Virus record (IMG/VR): IMGVR_UViG_3300026292_000602
Location: 17,968-81,967 of that record
Source of the DNA: a virus
Direction: 5' to 3' (one strand)
Length of the DNA stretch: 64,000 bases
The notes under the pieces were generated by a model that saw nothing but the letters and a program-made list of their open reading frames with translations, had not been told where the DNA came from and made no database searches. Positions 15,785-22,716 of the stretch are shown piece after piece (positions within the stretch are counted from its first letter, which is position 1; every line of letters begins with the position of its first letter). The position numbers and the translations under genes were made by a program.

Positions 15785-16378
15785 ATAGTTTTTGCACATT
15801 TATCAACTGTTGCGTTTCTAATTCTTGGCTTTGCATTTGTACGTATGATGACAAGCATAACAAGTTTAATAGCAATCAATAACAGCACTAATAATGAGAA
15901 GGTCACTTTTTACTGGCCACATACATTGTTTTGCTTTATAACAATATTCACGATGATACTATTCTGGTGGACAGCAACACCACTTCAAGATGTAAACTTC
16001 TATCCTGATAGCAACTGGAATCTATTCACATACATATTATTTCTTGCAGTTCCAATGCTTATGTTTCTTATAGCAGAAGTAAGTATACCATATAACCACG
16101 ATAATAAAAGTGTTAACTTACAAGACCATTACTATCAATATCACAAAGTAATACTAGGACTTGCTTGGGTATTACAAATATTCTTAATAGCTAACTTCTT
16201 TGTATTTTATAACGAAGGTGATATAATAAGTGCTAAAGTAATAGGTCGTGTTGCTATGTTAATAATAATGTTACCTATGGTGCTATCTCCTAATAAACAG
16301 GTACACAGAATAGGAATGAGTATATTCTTTCTAGGATTTATATATACTATACTAAAGTATCACGTCTTTATAGCATAA
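15785..16378 (+). CDS. Polytopic membrane protein, 197 aa, with probable ATA start
   Basis: Five or six membrane segments rich in Phe, Ile and Trp, for example FYWPHTLFCFITIFTMILFW and VILGLAWVLQIFLIANFFVF, with a few His (YNHDNK, YYQYHKV). The first ATG is 15845, but it cuts off a complete first helix (FAHLSTVAFLILGFAFV) and has no ribosome-binding site. AGGAG at 15773-15777 sits seven bases before in-frame ATA 15785. It faces alkB in convergent orientation. No family recognised. Confidence 0.68.
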   Translation: MVFAHLSTVAFLILGFAFVRMMTSITSLIAINNSTNNEKVTFYWPHTLFCFITIFTMILFWWTATPLQDVNFYPDSNWNLFTYILFLAVPMLMFLIAEVSIPYNHDNKSVNLQDHYYQYHKVILGLAWVLQIFLIANFFVFYNEGDIISAKVIGRVAMLIIMLPMVLSPNKQVHRIGMSIFFLGFIYTILKYHVFIA

Positions 16379-16403
16379 GAAAGGGTGCCGATAAACGACA
16401 CCC
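16376..16403 (-). terminator. Terminator after alkB
   Basis: Minus strand GGGTGTCG pairs with CGGCACCC (one mismatch) across a five-base loop, followed by TTTCTTAT. The T-run is imperfect. Confidence 0.6.
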
Positions 16404-16418
16404 CGAGATGTTTAACAA

Positions 16419-17483
16419 TTAGAATTGTTTAGCTATTTCTCTCTCTGCTTCTGTGGCAAAGTTTTTATCCCAGTCGTCTAACTTGTCTTTCATAAACTTA
16501 TCAAACAACGGAGGTATTAGTGCAAGTGCAAACAAGGTGAAGTATCCTACTCCTGTGTTTGGTGCACCTACTTCATCTAGTTCCCAGAAGTGAGTTTCTC
16601 CTCTGTCATGATGATCAGCTTGACGACCAATCTCTATAAAGAACCATGAAGTAAACAATGTTGAGTTATCCCAACTGTGTCTATAGTCTATCGGTTGATT
16701 TTTAACACGAATTAAACCATAGTGTTCTAAATAGTTAAGTGCTTCTAACTCAAAGTTTGATATAACCCAAACAAGAGCCACACACGCAACACCTAACCAT
16801 CCGCCTGCATAAAAGAATAATGCAAGTGTTGGTATACTCATAAAGTAACCTCTAATCCATCTGTTACTTAACGTCAGGAAAGGTTTACCTAAACGTTTCA
16901 ATCTAGCTCTTTCCATATCAAACAAGAACTTTGATTGTCCTAGATGTGATTTGACATAGTGTGAATAGATATCGCGTCCACGAGGTGCAGTTGCAGGATC
17001 ATCTTCAGAAGCTAGTTCTAAATGATGATTGTAAACATGAGCATAACAGAAATGTGCTGAACCACTTAACGCCATCATCCAACGACTTATAATAAAGCTA
17101 AAGCCTTTGGTGTGTGATAGTTCATGCCCATAGATTATACCTATGCCTGCAAATATACCTGTTGATAATACAGCACCTAAAAGCTCTGCTCCGTGCATAC
17201 CATTATATATTTGATAAGCTAGAGCAAGTTGAAGTGCTACAAAGACTGGTAACATCAAATACATTACTGCATTTTGTAACCAGGGGATCCCTAAGGTATC
17301 ACCGTTCTCATCAAAACCTACACCACGTGTTTGGTGTGTGATAAGAGTGTCAAGTATAATGCCTGCTCCCAACAAGCCTACACCTGTCCATACCCAAACG
17401 CCTCCTGCTAACACTCCTGCGAGTGTTACTAATATCAACGTTGGTGCTATGAAGTACCTTATGTTTAATAGAAGTTTTCTCAT
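16419..17483 (-). CDS. alkB: AlkB-type membrane alkane monooxygenase, 354 aa
   Basis: The histidine boxes of the AlkB branch of membrane di-iron enzymes are all present: GHELSHTKG (H120, H124), HVYNHHLE (149-154) followed by ASEDDPATAPRG, NYLEHYGL (252-259) and GRQADHHDRGE (288-298). Several hydrophobic segments surround them. AlkB hydroxylates terminal carbons of alkanes with electrons from rubredoxin; no rubredoxin gene is in the window. I start at ATG 17483 after GGGAGAACAC. TTGACA (17550) with a TAACAT box lies upstream. The chain is slightly shorter than typical AlkB (about 400 aa) but retains all ligands. Confidence 0.88.
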   Translation of the reverse strand: MRKLLLNIRYFIAPTLILVTLAGVLAGGVWVWTGVGLLGAGIILDTLITHQTRGVGFDENGDTLGIPWLQNAVMYLMLPVFVALQLALAYQIYNGMHGAELLGAVLSTGIFAGIGIIYGHELSHTKGFSFIISRWMMALSGSAHFCYAHVYNHHLELASEDDPATAPRGRDIYSHYVKSHLGQSKFLFDMERARLKRLGKPFLTLSNRWIRGYFMSIPTLALFFYAGGWLGVACVALVWVISNFELEALNYLEHYGLIRVKNQPIDYRHSWDNSTLFTSWFFIEIGRQADHHDRGETHFWELDEVGAPNTGVGYFTLFALALIPPLFDKFMKDKLDDWDKNFATEAEREIAKQF

Positions 17484-17527
17484 TGTGTTCTCCCGGCTCT
17501 TAACCTGTAGTTTCACAATGTATTACT

Positions 17528-17555
17528 ATGTTAGCACAATAACAAATAATGTCAA
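17528..17555 (-). promoter_or_regulatory. Sigma70-type promoter of alkB
   Basis: Minus strand TTGACA (17550-17555), 16 bases, TAACAT (17528-17533), 45 bases before the alkB start. Confidence 0.6.
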
Positions 17556-17610
17556 GTGCATATTATTATTTATATTACCAAAAAGGAAAGTTTGTTCTTA
17601 TAAGGATATT

Positions 17611-17628
17611 AGCATATTATAATATGCT
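17611..17628. repeat. 18-bp perfect palindrome AGCATATTATAATATGCT
   Basis: A perfect inverted repeat between the end of the 82-aa gene and alkB. It contains TATTATAATA and could be a protein-binding site or a small hairpin. Confidence 0.6.
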
Positions 17629-17876
17629 TATGGCTTTAGCCACTTCTTAGATAGTTCGTACCAATACTGTCCACCTTCACGTAAAGCTTCGTTGTCTTTA
17701 CGTAACTTTTCCATTCGACGCATTATAACATCGTGCTGGAATTGTGATAAAGTTTTGTTAGTGGATTGTAGTTTTTCTAAACGTGATAGCACATCGTCAA
17801 TCGAGGGACAGGTTATATCAGGAACCTTAGGAGCCTTCCGCTTAATCTTTTGCCATACCTTTTTTTCGAGTGCCAT
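17628..17876 (-). CDS. Small coiled-coil protein, 82 aa
   Basis: Basic N-terminus (ALEKKVWQKIKRKAPKVPD), then heptad-like DVLSRLEKLQSTNKTLSQF and RRMEKLRKDNEALREG, ending WYELSKKWLKP. No known domain. It lies between the PiT-like transporter and alkB in the same direction. Confidence 0.6.
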   Translation of the reverse strand: MALEKKVWQKIKRKAPKVPDITCPSIDDVLSRLEKLQSTNKTLSQFQHDVIMRRMEKLRKDNEALREGGQYWYELSKKWLKP

Positions 17877-17918
17877 TAATATTATTTAAAGGCTTACTTC
17901 GCCAAGTTAAAAAGTAAT

Positions 17919-18881
17919 TTAATGAAGTCCGTTTGGAACTATTATATAATGTATTGCTAAAACTATTCCTACTGAAGCACCTAAGCCAATCATCATCTTA
18001 AAGAAGTCTTTTGCAATAAAAGGAAACACACCTTTGAACTTTGTTTTGTCTGTAAATGTAGCAATAGCAAGTTCACGTCCTGTTAACAATCCTACAAAGA
18101 CCCAAGTAGTTGACATAGGTATATCGTTAATCTCTTTAAAGAATAAAAGTATTACAAAGTAAAACAAGTCTATAAGACAAGCACTTCTAACATATCTTGT
18201 ATTGTGTTTCTCTATGACTATCTGTTGTATCTTACCGCCACGTTCTCTAAACATATAACCTAGCCCTAGTACAAATATTAATGATACCATTATCATCATA
18301 TCTATAGGAACTTGTCTAGGTAGGTAAACTGCTATGTTGGCCATGTCATGACTTAACCAAGTCCACCACAATACTCCTGTGGTAATCCATTGTCCTACTC
18401 GCCAATATGCTTTATGACTTTCTTTAACTGAAGCAGACTCGTCCATCACTTTAGTAATACCGTACCATATAGCATAAGCTGATACACCTGCTACTGCATA
18501 ACCCATCATGCTTTTCATAAGCATCTTCTCTAATACAAATGTACTAGCGAAAGCACTTAATACTAAAAATGATGTACTTACTGGAACGCCTAGTCTTGTT
18601 AATATTAATAGTAGTCCTGGAGCGGCCGCATGATACCATTGTACTTCCTGCCACGGTATCCTGTTCAGTCGTCCATATGAAATATCCCCTCCATTAGTAT
18701 ACCAACCATACCATAGAGCCCATAGCAGGACAGCACTTGCGGCTCCCCACATGATTTTCCAGTCATATCGTTCATTGTTGGATGCAATCCACGTACCTAG
18801 GGTTTGTACGGAATCGTTTGCGATGACGGAGTAGGCCGCGAATAAAAAGCCTATGGCCATCCATAGTGTTAATACTTCCAC
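17919..18881 (-). CDS. PiT-type inorganic phosphate transporter-like membrane protein, 320 aa
   Basis: About ten membrane segments. AAYSVIANDSVQTLGTWI at the N-terminus and PMSTTWVFVGLLTGRELAI near the C-terminus resemble the repeated PiT motifs (GANDxxN...GT and GAxxTTxxxxVG..). The second central signature is TRLGVPVSTSFLVLSAF. PiT proteins move phosphate with a cation. GTG start after AGGAG. It could lift a phosphate limit on phage DNA synthesis, analogous to pstS in cyanophages; that role is inference. Confidence 0.75.
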   Translation of the reverse strand: MEVLTLWMAIGFLFAAYSVIANDSVQTLGTWIASNNERYDWKIMWGAASAVLLWALWYGWYTNGGDISYGRLNRIPWQEVQWYHAAAPGLLLILTRLGVPVSTSFLVLSAFASTFVLEKMLMKSMMGYAVAGVSAYAIWYGITKVMDESASVKESHKAYWRVGQWITTGVLWWTWLSHDMANIAVYLPRQVPIDMMIMVSLIFVLGLGYMFRERGGKIQQIVIEKHNTRYVRSACLIDLFYFVILLFFKEINDIPMSTTWVFVGLLTGRELAIATFTDKTKFKGVFPFIAKDFFKMMIGLGASVGIVLAIHYIIVPNGLH

Positions 18882-18913
18882 ATATACTCCTGTCTGAAGT
18901 TCGTATTCAAATA

Positions 18914-18942
18914 TTAATTTACACTCTTATTTACGTAAAGTC
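18914..18942 (-). promoter_or_regulatory. Sigma70-type promoter of the PiT-like gene
   Basis: Minus strand TTGACT (18937-18942), 17 bases, TAAATT (18914-18919), 33 bases before the GTG start. Confidence 0.45.
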
Positions 18943-19068
18943 AAGAAAAGTTTTGTTGCAGTTTGATTACAATGTTGCCAAAAGTCATTAGTTACAAATT
19001 TGCAATTCAGAGTTGCAAAAAAAGTGTAGCTTATTTGCTCAACTAACGCACAGATTTTATACGCAGAT
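18943..19068. other. Divergent intergenic region without a gene
   Basis: AT-rich stretch between the PiT-like gene and the small plus-strand genes. Three TTGCA/TTGCC words are seen but no gene or clear hairpin. Confidence 0.5.
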
Positions 19069-19076
19069 TATAAATA
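19069..19076 (+). promoter_or_regulatory. T4-like late promoter (exact TATAAATA)
   Basis: TTATAAATAGC, the exact T4 late consensus, upstream of the small plus-strand genes 19112-19770. Confidence 0.7.
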
Positions 19077-19111
19077 GCTATGTCGACGCAAGAGCTTGTC
19101 AAGTTTTTCCG

Positions 19112-19213
19112 ATGACACACATACACACTGGGATTGACCAGGGAGTTGAGAGCACTCCTAAAATAGCAAATGACGATGTCCAAAGTGACATTGACGGTGG
19201 AAAAGACCACTGA
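19112..19213 (+). CDS. Possible 33-aa peptide
   Basis: MTHIHTGIDQGVESTPK, then an acidic tail ending GGKDH. It lies between an exact late promoter and a well-supported gene. An 11-codon frame (19080-19115, MSTQELVKFFR) ends at its ATG in CGATGA. No ribosome-binding site is seen, so both are tentative. A short hairpin CCTAG/CTAGG follows at 19216-19231. Confidence 0.3.
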   Translation: MTHIHTGIDQGVESTPKIANDDVQSDIDGGKDH

Positions 19214-19272
19214 CGCCTAGAAAAGACTAGGGGTATTGCTTTCCTTAAGCATCCATGATATAGGAGATAAAA

Positions 19273-19473
19273 ATGTCACACTTTTGGAGTGGCCTTGTGT
19301 CTTGGATGAATCACAAGTCTGTGAGTAATAGACGAAGTGAAGAGTTTGAGAAATGGGCCAAAACTGAATATAAGAACGATTGGTACTATGCATATAATCA
19401 TATGTTAGCCACCAATGGTAAACCACCCAAAACTACACTTGAACTTAGAAAGGATTATGTCAAATGCTTATAA
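19273..19473 (+). CDS. Hypothetical protein, 66 aa
   Basis: MSHFWSGLVSWMNHKSVSNR, a Trp/Tyr-rich helical protein with KTEYKNDWYYAYNHML. TAGGAGATAAAA precedes the ATG. The stop overlaps the next ATG. Confidence 0.65.
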   Translation: MSHFWSGLVSWMNHKSVSNRRSEEFEKWAKTEYKNDWYYAYNHMLATNGKPPKTTLELRKDYVKCL

Positions 19474-19715
19474 TTAGACGTATAGTAAACTTTTGTGAGA
19501 TAGTAGGCTACGCCAGAGCGGCTAGTGAATTATCACGCCAAGGGTTTCATGATGAAGCTAAACACTTATTAATTAAGAAACTTGAGCTTCAAACTAAAAA
19601 AGAAACAGCGATTGTACGTTTAGAGAAGTTAAAAGCTATTAAGCGAAGTTATGATCCTTCAAAACATTATTTGAGAGGCAAACAAGTTGCTTTTTGGAAA
19701 GGTAAGGCGGCGTAA
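19464..19715 (+). CDS. Hypothetical basic protein, 83 aa
   Basis: MLIIRRIVNFCEIVGYARAA, then a Lys-rich helix LLIKKLELQTKKETAIVRLE. The start overlaps the previous stop by ten bases, and the next micro-gene begins two bases after its stop. Function unknown. Confidence 0.62.
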   Translation: MLIIRRIVNFCEIVGYARAASELSRQGFHDEAKHLLIKKLELQTKKETAIVRLEKLKAIKRSYDPSKHYLRGKQVAFWKGKAA

Positions 19716-19716
19716 T

Positions 19717-19770
19717 ATGTGGCCTTATACTAACGAAGAAGCCGAATGGCTATCAGGTAAGAAAAAATAA
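19717..19770 (+). CDS. Micro-protein of MWPY type, 17 aa
   Basis: MWPYTNEEAEWLSGKKK. Peptides opening MWPY(N/T)..E..WL recur as tiny conserved genes in marine phages and some alphaproteobacteria, so I report it despite its size. It is the last gene before a strong terminator. Function unknown. Confidence 0.5.
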   Translation: MWPYTNEEAEWLSGKKK

Positions 19771-19775
19771 ATTTA

Positions 19776-19795
19776 TTTGTGTAAATTGAATATAG
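19776..19795 (+). repeat. 20-bp direct repeat, copy A
   Basis: TTTGTGTAAATTGAATATAG, identical to 20783-20802, where it forms the end of the 77-aa membrane gene. The two copies enclose the outer-membrane-protein cassette. Confidence 0.7.
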
Positions 19796-19823
19796 GGCAG
19801 TAGAAATACTGCCCTATTTTTTT
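19794..19823 (+). terminator. Rho-independent terminator
   Basis: GGGCAGTA and TACTGCCC pair around GAAA and are followed by TATTTTTTT. It ends the small plus-strand operon. Confidence 0.88.
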
Positions 19824-19830
19824 GATTAGA

Positions 19831-19941
19831 TTATTGTGCTACTTCTGGAGCAGGTTGACCTGTCCACATAGTATATCCGAATATAATTACAACTACTGCA
19901 ACTGCTATCCAGAACTTTTTTGATTTCATCATGTCTTTCAT
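19831..19941 (-). CDS. Small single-span membrane protein, 36 aa
   Basis: MKDMMKSKKFWIAVAVVVII, continuing FGYTMWTGQPAPEVAQ: basic start, one membrane helix, short outside tail. AGGGG lies seven bases before the ATG and terminators flank it on both sides. Role unknown; follows the beta-barrel gene. Confidence 0.6.
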   Translation of the reverse strand: MKDMMKSKKFWIAVAVVVIIFGYTMWTGQPAPEVAQ

Positions 19942-19956
19942 GTTTTTCCCCTATAA

Positions 19957-19989
19957 GATAAAAAAAGGAGCAGTAAAACTACTGCCCCT
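19957..19989 (-). terminator. Rho-independent terminator of the beta-barrel gene
   Basis: Minus strand GGGGCAGTA pairs with TACTGCTCC around a four-base loop, followed by seven T. Confidence 0.82.
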
Positions 19990-20007
19990 AAATTAATTTA
20001 AGTTAAA

Positions 20008-20613
20008 TTAAAACGATACTGAAAATCCTACTGAAGCTTCAGTGTCTGTGGCGTTCCAATCCTTATCCATCTCTCTGTTAACACTCACTCTGATTGAGCT
20101 TGTTTCACTCAATGAAATTGAAGTTCCAACAGATGCGTATGAATCAGCTTGGTCAAAGTCTCTGTAATCACCTTCAAGTGATTTCCAGTCATAACCTAAT
20201 TCAACGAATGGTGTAAGGTTTGTACCCATTGATGTTTCAGCACCAACGAACGGAGATAATCTCAACTCGTCTTTAGCCATTGTGTCACCAGTGGTAAAGT
20301 GAACGTCACCACCACCGTATACATTCATACTGCCAATTGTGCCTAAATCTTTTTCGCCACCAGCTGTATATCTGTAATCAGTGTTAGTTCCATCATCGAT
20401 GTAAGCAACACCTACGTCAATAGTGTTACCGTTAGTGTGGATTTCAATAACTTGAGCATTATCGGCAAAATCACGAGTCGCTCCAGTACCAATTGAAAGT
20501 CCATATTTTTCTCCCTCAGCACTCATTGAGTAACCAGTATTATCATAGTTCTTTGATAACGCCGGAAAACTAAACAATGCAAGAGAGAGCATTACAAATA
20601 ATAATTTTTTCAT
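20008..20613 (-). CDS. Outer-membrane beta-barrel (porin-like) protein, 201 aa
   Basis: Sec signal peptide MKKLLFVMLSLALFSFPALS, then alternating amphipathic strands with Gly/Tyr/Asp turns (YRYTAGGEKDLGTIGSMNVY), a Thr/Asp-rich loop region and a C-terminal strand ending ASVGFSVSF. The terminal Phe is the BAM-recognition signature of outer-membrane proteins. It carries its own terminator. A phage-coded porin could alter nutrient entry or block other phages; both are inference. The size fits an eight-strand barrel. Confidence 0.8.
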   Translation of the reverse strand: MKKLLFVMLSLALFSFPALSKNYDNTGYSMSAEGEKYGLSIGTGATRDFADNAQVIEIHTNGNTIDVGVAYIDDGTNTDYRYTAGGEKDLGTIGSMNVYGGGDVHFTTGDTMAKDELRLSPFVGAETSMGTNLTPFVELGYDWKSLEGDYRDFDQADSYASVGTSISLSETSSIRVSVNREMDKDWNATDTEASVGFSVSF

Positions 20614-20639
20614 TATTATATTTCTCCTTAAGTCTTACT

Positions 20640-20775
20640 TTAATAAATTATATAAGTTATTGTTTGTGAGGATTTCTTGAAAACATCTTCACTACTATTT
20701 AGCCTATATAATATTTCGGCTGTGGCAAGATGGTTATTACCCGCTCGCCACAACCTGTTTTAGATTGTTCTTATA
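20640..20775. other. Intergenic region with an inverted repeat
   Basis: Contains TGTGGCaAG and CTCGCCACA arms around a GGTTATTACC palindrome (about 20723-20754), upstream of the beta-barrel gene. It lacks a T-run, so it is more likely a leader or operator structure than a terminator. Confidence 0.4.
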
Positions 20776-21009
20776 TTATTTTTTTGTGTAAATTGAATAT
20801 AGAACCCAAACTGCAACTAACCCAACTAAACCTTGTGCTGAGAAACCTGCAATTATTTGTTGAACGTTAGAAATAACGCTAATGTTTGGCCAGAACGGTA
20901 TGTTCTGTCCAGAAAATAGAACTTCTAGTACTATTCCTAATGCAAGTAAACTAACACCTACATCAGCTAATGCTGAAGCCCAATTTTTTACTTTAGTTAA
21001 GATATCCAT
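20776..21009 (-). CDS. Small two-span membrane protein, 77 aa
   Basis: MDILTKVKNWASALADVGVS, then LLALGIVLEVLF and a second segment GLVGLVAVWVLYSIY. This protein type is frequent in marine T4-like phages. It might be holin-like by topology, without proof. AGAAAGGAGATCC precedes the ATG. Confidence 0.68.
   Translation of the reverse strand: MDILTKVKNWASALADVGVSLLALGIVLEVLFSGQNIPFWPNISVISNVQQIIAGFSAQGLVGLVAVWVLYSIYTKK
20783..20802 (+). repeat. 20-bp direct repeat, copy B
   Basis: Identical to 19776-19795, spaced 1007 bases. Here it codes (on the minus strand) the last residues of the 77-aa membrane protein. Confidence 0.7.
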
Positions 21010-21144
21010 ATGGATCTCCTTTCTAACTGTTATACAAATTCACTCTAACGTGAATTCGTGTAATATTTAAATACCAAATTCTCGAAGTAAACTGACCATA
21101 AATGGTCTAAGGTATCAGTTTTGGTGATCTAAATTGTTGATTTT

Positions 21145-21152
21145 TATAAATA
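21145..21152 (+). promoter_or_regulatory. T4-like late promoter (exact TATAAATA)
   Basis: TTTATAAATAAAAG, 61 bases before ATG 21213. An overlapping TTGATT-17-TATATT sigma70-like pair also exists at 21136-21164. Confidence 0.6.
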
Positions 21153-21212
21153 AAAGTGTTATATTAGTATATAATATAGCAACACACACAAACACAGAAA
21201 AAGGAGACAGCT

Positions 21213-21503
21213 ATGTCAAATCAGAAAGATAATGTATCATCTAAGGTACAATTCAATAAAAACGGATACGAAATAAGAACAGATGTTTTGGAGATGGCCA
21301 AACAGTTCACAGAATTTGAATTTTCAAACAAGTGGATGGGCTGGGAACAAACAACTAAACGTAACAAGGAGACAGGCCAATTGGAAATTAATGTCAAGAT
21401 GCCTGATGTTCCAACAACTGATCAAGTTTTGGAAAATGCGGAGAAGTTTTACAATTTCGTAAACGGTAATCCAAAAGAAGAAACAAGCAACAAGAAAGAC
21501 TAA
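21213..21503 (+). CDS. Hypothetical phage protein, 96 aa
   Basis: VQFNKNGYEIRTDVLEMAKQ, then FEFSNKWMGWEQTTKRN and VPTTDQVLENAEKFYNFVN. The pattern matches small conserved proteins of T4-like marine phages of unknown role. AAGGAGACAGCT precedes the ATG. Confidence 0.68.
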   Translation: MSNQKDNVSSKVQFNKNGYEIRTDVLEMAKQFTEFEFSNKWMGWEQTTKRNKETGQLEINVKMPDVPTTDQVLENAEKFYNFVNGNPKEETSNKKD

Positions 21504-21513
21504 CGAAGAACAA

Positions 21514-21700
21514 AGGACCAACGGTATATTAGCATAATGACTAAAGAACTTTTATTAACGCCAACGTAGTAAAGACACGTAGGCATACGACTTAAAAAAC
21601 AGAATGCAAACCTACTCATAGAGAGGTCTATATATACATATAAAGGCGGGAGGCCTGTTTCATTTACTTGGAGCAGGCCTTTAATTTTCTATAAGTATTT
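21514..21700 (+). terminator. 187-base non-coding leader with terminator at 21651-21690
   Basis: No supported gene. AGGCCTG (21651-21657) pairs with CAGGCCT (21674-21680) and is followed by TTAATTTT. A ten-codon frame (ATG 21538) is seen but not supported. Confidence 0.55.
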
Positions 21701-21704
21701 AACT

Positions 21705-22523
21705 ATGGGAACACGCGGTATTAGTTCATTAAATAAAAAACAACAAGCTGAATTATTTGCTAAACTTACTTCAGCAAGGTCAGACATTAAAGACATACGA
21801 GCAACTAAAACACAGCTCAACAATCCCCCTATAAACTTATCTAACAACGAACTATTCGAAGAATATGTAAAAGATTTATCGTGGAAACCTATGCAGAATC
21901 ACGGCCTAAATGATTCTAAGATTGTACTTAATGCAGAAGACATGGATTGGCCAATGCAAGTCAGGGCTTACCTTAACCTAGTTAAAGACGTAGATATAAG
22001 TGCTAAACGTATCGTTGATATGGGTTGTGGTTGGGGTCGCGGTGTTAATACTATTGCAAAATATCACAATGTTAGTATAACAGGTATTGACAACGAAGAA
22101 CAATGTATTGAATATGCTAGACAACATTATCCACAACAAAGATTCCTACAAGGCGAAGAACTAAACCAACAATACGATATTATACTATCGATGTGTTCAG
22201 CTCACTTGTTATTTGAAAAGGGGTTCTTTAATACAAAGTATAATAGTACAATTATTGTTAGCGACTTCTTTGATAGAACTAGTATCAATGAGTTTAAAGA
22301 TGCAGTTGAAAAGAATTATACAATAGAATTAGAAGAAGATCAAACACAAGAAACAATTTCAGCTATGGAATATGATATAGCAACTATTGATGGTAGGTTC
22401 AAGGATACAATACCACAAGAAGCAATTAATATTTTTAGAGATATTCAACAAAGCAGACTCCATTTATTTAGAATGGGTGGGCAAAGACAATATAAATATA
22501 TACTATATGCTAAAATGGTTTAA
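21705..22523 (+). CDS. Class I SAM-dependent methyltransferase, 272 aa
   Basis: IVDMGCGWGRGVNTIAKYHN (about residues 106-125) is the glycine-rich motif I, ITGIDNEEQCIEYARQHYP holds the acidic motif II, and YDIILSMCSAHLLF is motif IV. The N-terminal 100 residues are helical (SLNKKQQAELFAKLTSARSD). The substrate is not evident. It precedes the ALA synthase gene in the same direction, which may point to tetrapyrrole or small-molecule chemistry, but this is only context. Confidence 0.8.
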   Translation: MGTRGISSLNKKQQAELFAKLTSARSDIKDIRATKTQLNNPPINLSNNELFEEYVKDLSWKPMQNHGLNDSKIVLNAEDMDWPMQVRAYLNLVKDVDISAKRIVDMGCGWGRGVNTIAKYHNVSITGIDNEEQCIEYARQHYPQQRFLQGEELNQQYDIILSMCSAHLLFEKGFFNTKYNSTIIVSDFFDRTSINEFKDAVEKNYTIELEEDQTQETISAMEYDIATIDGRFKDTIPQEAINIFRDIQQSRLHLFRMGGQRQYKYILYAKMV

Positions 22524-22716
22524 AGTTTTAAAAGATTTTTGGAAACAATGCGATCAAGTCAGTAAAGAATTGCACCAGAATGGCTATCAAGTCCACTATC
22601 ATCACGGAGGAGTGTTTGTTCATCATATAGAGCCTCCAAAGAAAACTACCCACATAAATACTACAGATGATAGACTTAACAAAGTTCAAAGAAAAGATAC
22701 AAGAACTAAAAGATAA
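22507..22716 (+). CDS. Possible 69-aa protein bridging the methyltransferase and ALA synthase genes
   Basis: MLKWFKVLKDFWKQCDQVSK, then GYQVHYHHGGVFVHHIEPPK: a His-rich centre and basic tail. It overlaps the methyltransferase end by 17 bases and ALA synthase start by 50. The His cluster is striking, but the large overlap keeps this tentative. Confidence 0.4.
   Translation: MLKWFKVLKDFWKQCDQVSKELHQNGYQVHYHHGGVFVHHIEPPKKTTHINTTDDRLNKVQRKDTRTKR
22653..22660 (+). promoter_or_regulatory. Possible late promoter (CATAAATA) before hemA
   Basis: ACATAAATACT ends seven bases before the hemA ATG. If used, the mRNA would be leaderless. Confidence 0.35.

Noticed and set aside
15657-15875. Minus-strand open frame of 72 codons
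   Set aside because: It covers the promoter and leader of the plus-strand membrane gene, has no ribosome-binding site and odd composition; pqqA and the membrane gene explain the region better.
19013-19213. A 66-codon frame
   Set aside because: Its first half overlaps the exact late promoter; only the last 33 codons could be expressed.
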